Shown here in pieces: positions 60,892 through 64,000 of a stretch of DNA of 64,000 nucleotides. The translations under genes and the position numbers were made by a program. Positions within the stretch are counted from its first letter, which is position 1, and every line of letters begins with the position of its first letter. The stretch comes from Heterostelium multicystogenum (taxonomy: Eukaryota; Evosea; Eumycetozoa; Acytosteliales; Acytosteliaceae): the NCBI GenBank assembly GCA_003667245.1, contig RCNN01000104.1:1-64000 (forward strand), in the 5' to 3' direction. The notes beneath the pieces were generated by a model that was given only the letters and a program-made list of their open reading frames with translations, was not told where the DNA came from and did not search any database.

Positions 60892-61804
60892 CTACATTTT
60901 TATAGAAATTTGAGACTCGATATTGTTTTGAATTTCTTTGCATCTTTGTGTATATAGAAGCTTCTTCTCGATGGTCTTAATCCACTGGATGATCTCAAGA
61001 TTGCCTTTGGCTTCTGCTTTTCGAAGGGCGTTCGGTGCCATTTGACCTCGGGAGGTGTTTTCGTAGAGCCACTTGAGCATCTCGAGATTGTTGTTGTCAA
61101 TGGCATGGTAGTAAGCTTCTACACTGCAACCATCGGCTCGGTTGTGGTGCAGCCACTTGAGCATTTCGAAATTGTTGTTGTAGGAGGCGTTGTCCATGGC
61201 GGCCTTGCTACCGATACCAACCTTAGCATGATGGAGATACTTTAGGATTTCGAATCGATTACACTTGGCAGCGTGATCAATAATCAACTTTTCGGCAACC
61301 ATGTGTTTTCCGGTCTTGTGTAACTTCACCAGATATTCTATTATATGAGTGTGACCACCCTCGATGGCCATTCGAAGAGCCAGCTCACTGTCAAATCTGA
61401 ATTTGCTCTTGGACTCGTAGTATTTCACGATGGAAAGGTAGCCATTTACACTGGCCGAGGCCAGCATATCAAGTTGTAACGTTCTATTACTTCTAATCAT
61501 GATTTCAAATTGGATTTCATCAATTAATATATTTGAGAATCTCCAGATTGCCAGTCCTGGTGGCATTGATAATGATGGCACTGAAGCTTAGAAGCAATGT
61601 ATCAACCGTGTTCTTATAGAAGAATTGCTTGAATTCTGCGAGATAGTTGTTTCCCACCAAAACATAAGGTCTGACCAAAACTTCATTCCAAGTGTAAACT
61701 TTGTTTTGTTTCAAACAAGAAACATTGATCCATCTGATTTTGTTGAATATCAATCTACTTAGCGTATAATTATTGAATACTGAAAGAAATGTATCTTTAT
61801 CCAT
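60892..61804 (-). CDS. ankyrin-repeat protein 2
   Basis: From 61804 the N-terminal module reads MDKDTFLSVFNNYTLSRLIF, then TWNEVLVRPYVLVGNNYLAE, as in ankyrin gene 1. One extra or missing base near 61525 separates TGNLEILKYIN from the following open frame. That frame carries about six ankyrin repeats (VNGYLSIVKYYES, EGGHTHIIEYLVKLHKTGKH, RFEILKYLHH, NNFEMLKWLHHNRADGCS, NNNLEMLKWLYEN, KGNLEIIQWIKT) and ends at 60892 with a basic tail. Total about 303 residues. The text HHNRADGCS is the family's NRTEGC-like loop. A perfect 28-base palindrome (61928-61955) lies 124 bases upstream of the start codon. Confidence 0.75.
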
Positions 61805-61927
61805 AATAATAGTTTAGCAATTTTTAAGTATGTATCTTTTGCAACACACAAACTAGGTTAATTAAATGATGAGTGCGGTGTAAACTTGGATGGTTTAAAT
61901 ATTTAATTTACTACTAAGTAGCACATG

Positions 61928-61955
61928 AACAATGTTGTATCGATACAACATTGTT
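61928..61955. repeat. perfect 28-base palindrome
   Basis: AACAATGTTGTATC followed immediately by its exact reverse complement, with no spacer. It sits upstream of ankyrin gene 2. It could bind a dimeric regulator or form a cruciform; it is too symmetrical to be an ordinary chance match. Confidence 0.75.
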
Positions 61956-62219
61956 TAAAATAGTCTTATTATTAATTATAATAAATAAATAAAGATAAAT
62001 ATTAATTAAATCAACCTAATGAAGAAGATGATTCGTTGATCACAGAAACACACAACCACAACTTAACACTACCTTTCAATCAACCAATCAAACAATCAAA
62101 TTTTAGCACCATGTTCAAAATTATACATTGGCCGTATATTTAATCAAGCATTTTTATTATTATTTAGTTAGTTGAACATCTAACACTCTTTACTTTTATA
62201 TTAATATAATTGATTTTTT

Positions 62220-62257
62220 AAGAGAGAGAGAGAGAGTTAGTGTGTGTGTGTGTGGGG
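62220..62257. repeat. (AG)n-(TG)n compound microsatellite
   Basis: About eight AG units, TT, then about seven TG units, followed by GGGG. It is unusual among the AAT/TTA repeats that dominate this window. Confidence 0.85.
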
Positions 62258-62740
62258 CTCTTGATCATCTATCAATCTGTGTTCAACAATTCAATACACA
62301 AAAACATTTACAAGTTGTTGTTGGATATGTCACACATCCAAAAACAGAGAGTTTAAACACACTACCACTCACCCTTTTTCCCCCAACCAATTGTTTTTGA
62401 TGGTTTTTGGTCTCACCCAAATAGATCAGCTTTGGGAGATGAGATACGCTTTGTTACGATCTTTTGAATAGTTGGAACATCTTCTACTCTAGATTTGAGT
62501 GGGTGGTGACAGAGGTCATTCACTAAATCCCAATTACTAGCTTCAACTGTAGTAAATAATATATCTCCTTTATTGTTTGGCTTCCTATACTTTTAACCAA
62601 GCAGTCAACAATAGTGATCACGATATCTAAAATAATAGTGATAAACCTTGTTTTATTCGTAAATACAACAGAGTAACAAAGGGTTGATTATCTGTATCAA
62701 ACAAATATATCTTTAACTAGGAATAATAAGCTTTCAAATA

Positions 62741-64000
62741 CTATTTTGAATATTTCCTAATAATTTTTAAACGAGCTGGATAGTTGTAACATCGATTGTA
62801 TTTCGATGCTGGAGAACAACCTTCAGATCGATTCTCATGAAGGAATTTAATGAGTGGGAGATTGGCTGTTTCGATTGCTCTATCCATGGCACGTGTGGTG
62901 CACCCATCTGTTCTATTGGTGTGGAGAAACTCAACTACCGCTAAACTATCAGCTTTGTCTATAGCATTTTTCGACGCAAGCTTATTGGACTCATGCAGAT
63001 AACGTACAGTCTCTAAATTTCCATGCTCCGCTGCTATATCTATCAGATAATCATCTTGTATTTCAAAGTTATTTTCAAGTATCCATTGAACGACTGCAAG
63101 ATTGTTGTTTTCAATGGCGACCTTAATTGCTTGTTGGAAAGAATCGCTTTTGGTACCCTTCCTATTTAGCCAATCCAATGATTCAATATTGTTAAATTTA
63201 GCAAAATACTCCAAAGATAACGAAGTCCATGTCATGTTGGTTCGCTCATGAAGGTATTTGTAAATGTGAAAATGACCAAAGTATGCAGCCCTATCCAATA
63301 TTGTTTGGACTCGGGCATTCTCTGTATTATCAGGGCTGATTGGTTTTTGGTAGGAGCAATATTCACTATTTCCTTCATCATCAAATGAGGGAAGAATAAT
63401 ATTTTCTGTTAAGAACTGAATTATCTCTAAATTTTCCACTCTTCACTGCATTGTACAAAATCTTTTGCGAACAACCTTCGGTGCGATTGTGATACAAGAA
63501 TTTTAGTATAGATAGGCATCCATTCTTGGCTGCAACATCCATGGCTCGTGACGTACATCCATCCGTTCGGTTAAAATGCAGGAATTCTATTATTGGGAAA
63601 TTGCTAGGATTGTGAGCGGATTGATCAATGGCATTGGTGGTGCACCCTTCCGTGCGTTGAAAATGAAGGAATTTCACTATTTTAAAATATCCATTTCGTG
63701 CCGCATTATCCATTGCATCTGTTGAGCAACCTTCTGTGCGGTAGGTGTGTAGGAATTGTATAATTTTCAGATGTCCAGAGTTGGCGGCATTGTCCATAGA
63801 AAGCCAAGTGCATCCTTCTGATCTATTATAATGTAGGAACTTTACAATATCGATATGTCCATTGTCAGCAGCGTAATCCATGGCATCAGTGGTGCAGCCC
63901 TCTGTTCGATTCTCATGCAGCCACTTGACTACCTTCATGTGTCCATTATGAGCAGCATAATCCATGGCATCAGTGGTGCAGCCTTCTGAACGATTCTTAT
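62741..64000 (-). CDS. ankyrin-repeat protein 3 with NRTEGC motif, incomplete at window edge
   Basis: The 3' end is at 62741; the 5' end lies beyond 64000. It is a regular array of about 33-residue ankyrin repeats, each carrying a hallmark loop such as LHENRTEGCTTDAMDYAADN, LHYNRSEGCTWLSMDNAANS or LHFNRTDGCTSRAMDVAAKN. Six or more such repeats lie between 63430 and 64000, and more degenerate ones (VVQWILENN, NLETVRYLHESN, LIKFLHENRSEGC) lie downstream. A single extra base in the four-base run at 63432-63435 breaks the frame between SGKF and the true continuation NLEIIQFLTEN. The C-terminal 20 residues are basic. It is a protein-interaction scaffold; the partner is unknown. Confidence 0.78.

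Larger units (their letters stand above)
61805..62740. other. intergenic region between ankyrin genes 2 and 3
   Basis: Holds the palindrome and the GA/GT microsatellite listed separately. The remaining sequence shows no gene. Confidence 0.5.

Overview
The window is nuclear DNA of a social amoeba (Dictyostelia). The evidence is very A+T-rich spacers with AAT/TTA microsatellites, short A+T-rich GT-AG introns (about 45-110 bases), Asn/Gln/Ser homopolymers in otherwise conserved proteins, and lineage-typical families: ComC-like TIG/EGF surface proteins, an integrin-beta-like Sib protein, a CBM49 cellulose-binding protein and ankyrin proteins with an NRTEGC motif. Coding DNA is less A+T-biased than I would expect of Dictyostelium discoideum, so another dictyostelid genus is likely; I cannot name the species.

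Layout. 0-3 kb: a small secreted ORF and a leishmanolysin-like metallopeptidase (-). 3.6-13.2 kb: two tandem paralogous ten-exon ComC-like transmembrane genes (-). 14-21.5 kb: a CDF/ZnT zinc transporter, a CBM49 protein, COX17, mitochondrial succinyl-CoA:3-ketoacid CoA transferase (+) and a small Cys-rich secreted protein. 22-36.7 kb: mostly housekeeping genes on the minus strand, namely PP4 regulatory subunit 3 (SMEK), the SET1 histone methyltransferase, mRNA cap guanine-N7 methyltransferase and a DHX35-type DEAH helicase. 37.2-42.1 kb: secreted or lysosomal genes, namely a purple acid phosphatase, a CAP-domain/papain fusion, and a divergent membrane-anchored stand-alone I29 propeptide protein. 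42.3-48.4 kb: CD2BP2/LIN1 (splicing), SAS10/UTP3 (rRNA processing) and NUP35 (nuclear pore). 49.9-55.7 kb: a Sib adhesion protein with VWA, EGF-like and NPLY motifs. 56-64 kb: two paralogous unknown helical proteins alternating with three ankyrin-repeat genes, the last running off the right edge.

Many otherwise conserved genes contain single-base frame breaks, often at short homopolymers (SCOT, SMEK, SET1, DHX35, CD2BP2, Sib, ankyrin genes), while others are perfectly open across many exons (first TIG gene 1327 codons, SAS10 659, RNMT 455, NUP35 472). I read most breaks as consensus errors in the assembly, but cannot exclude real pseudogenes for the leishmanolysin gene and the second TIG gene.

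The most interesting candidate system is the divergent pair at 39.4-42.1 kb. One gene is a secreted CAP-papain protein with no propeptide of its own. Its neighbour, across a shared 674-base promoter, is an I29 cathepsin-propeptide domain fused to a transmembrane anchor with no protease. This suggests a propeptide or inhibitor supplied in trans.
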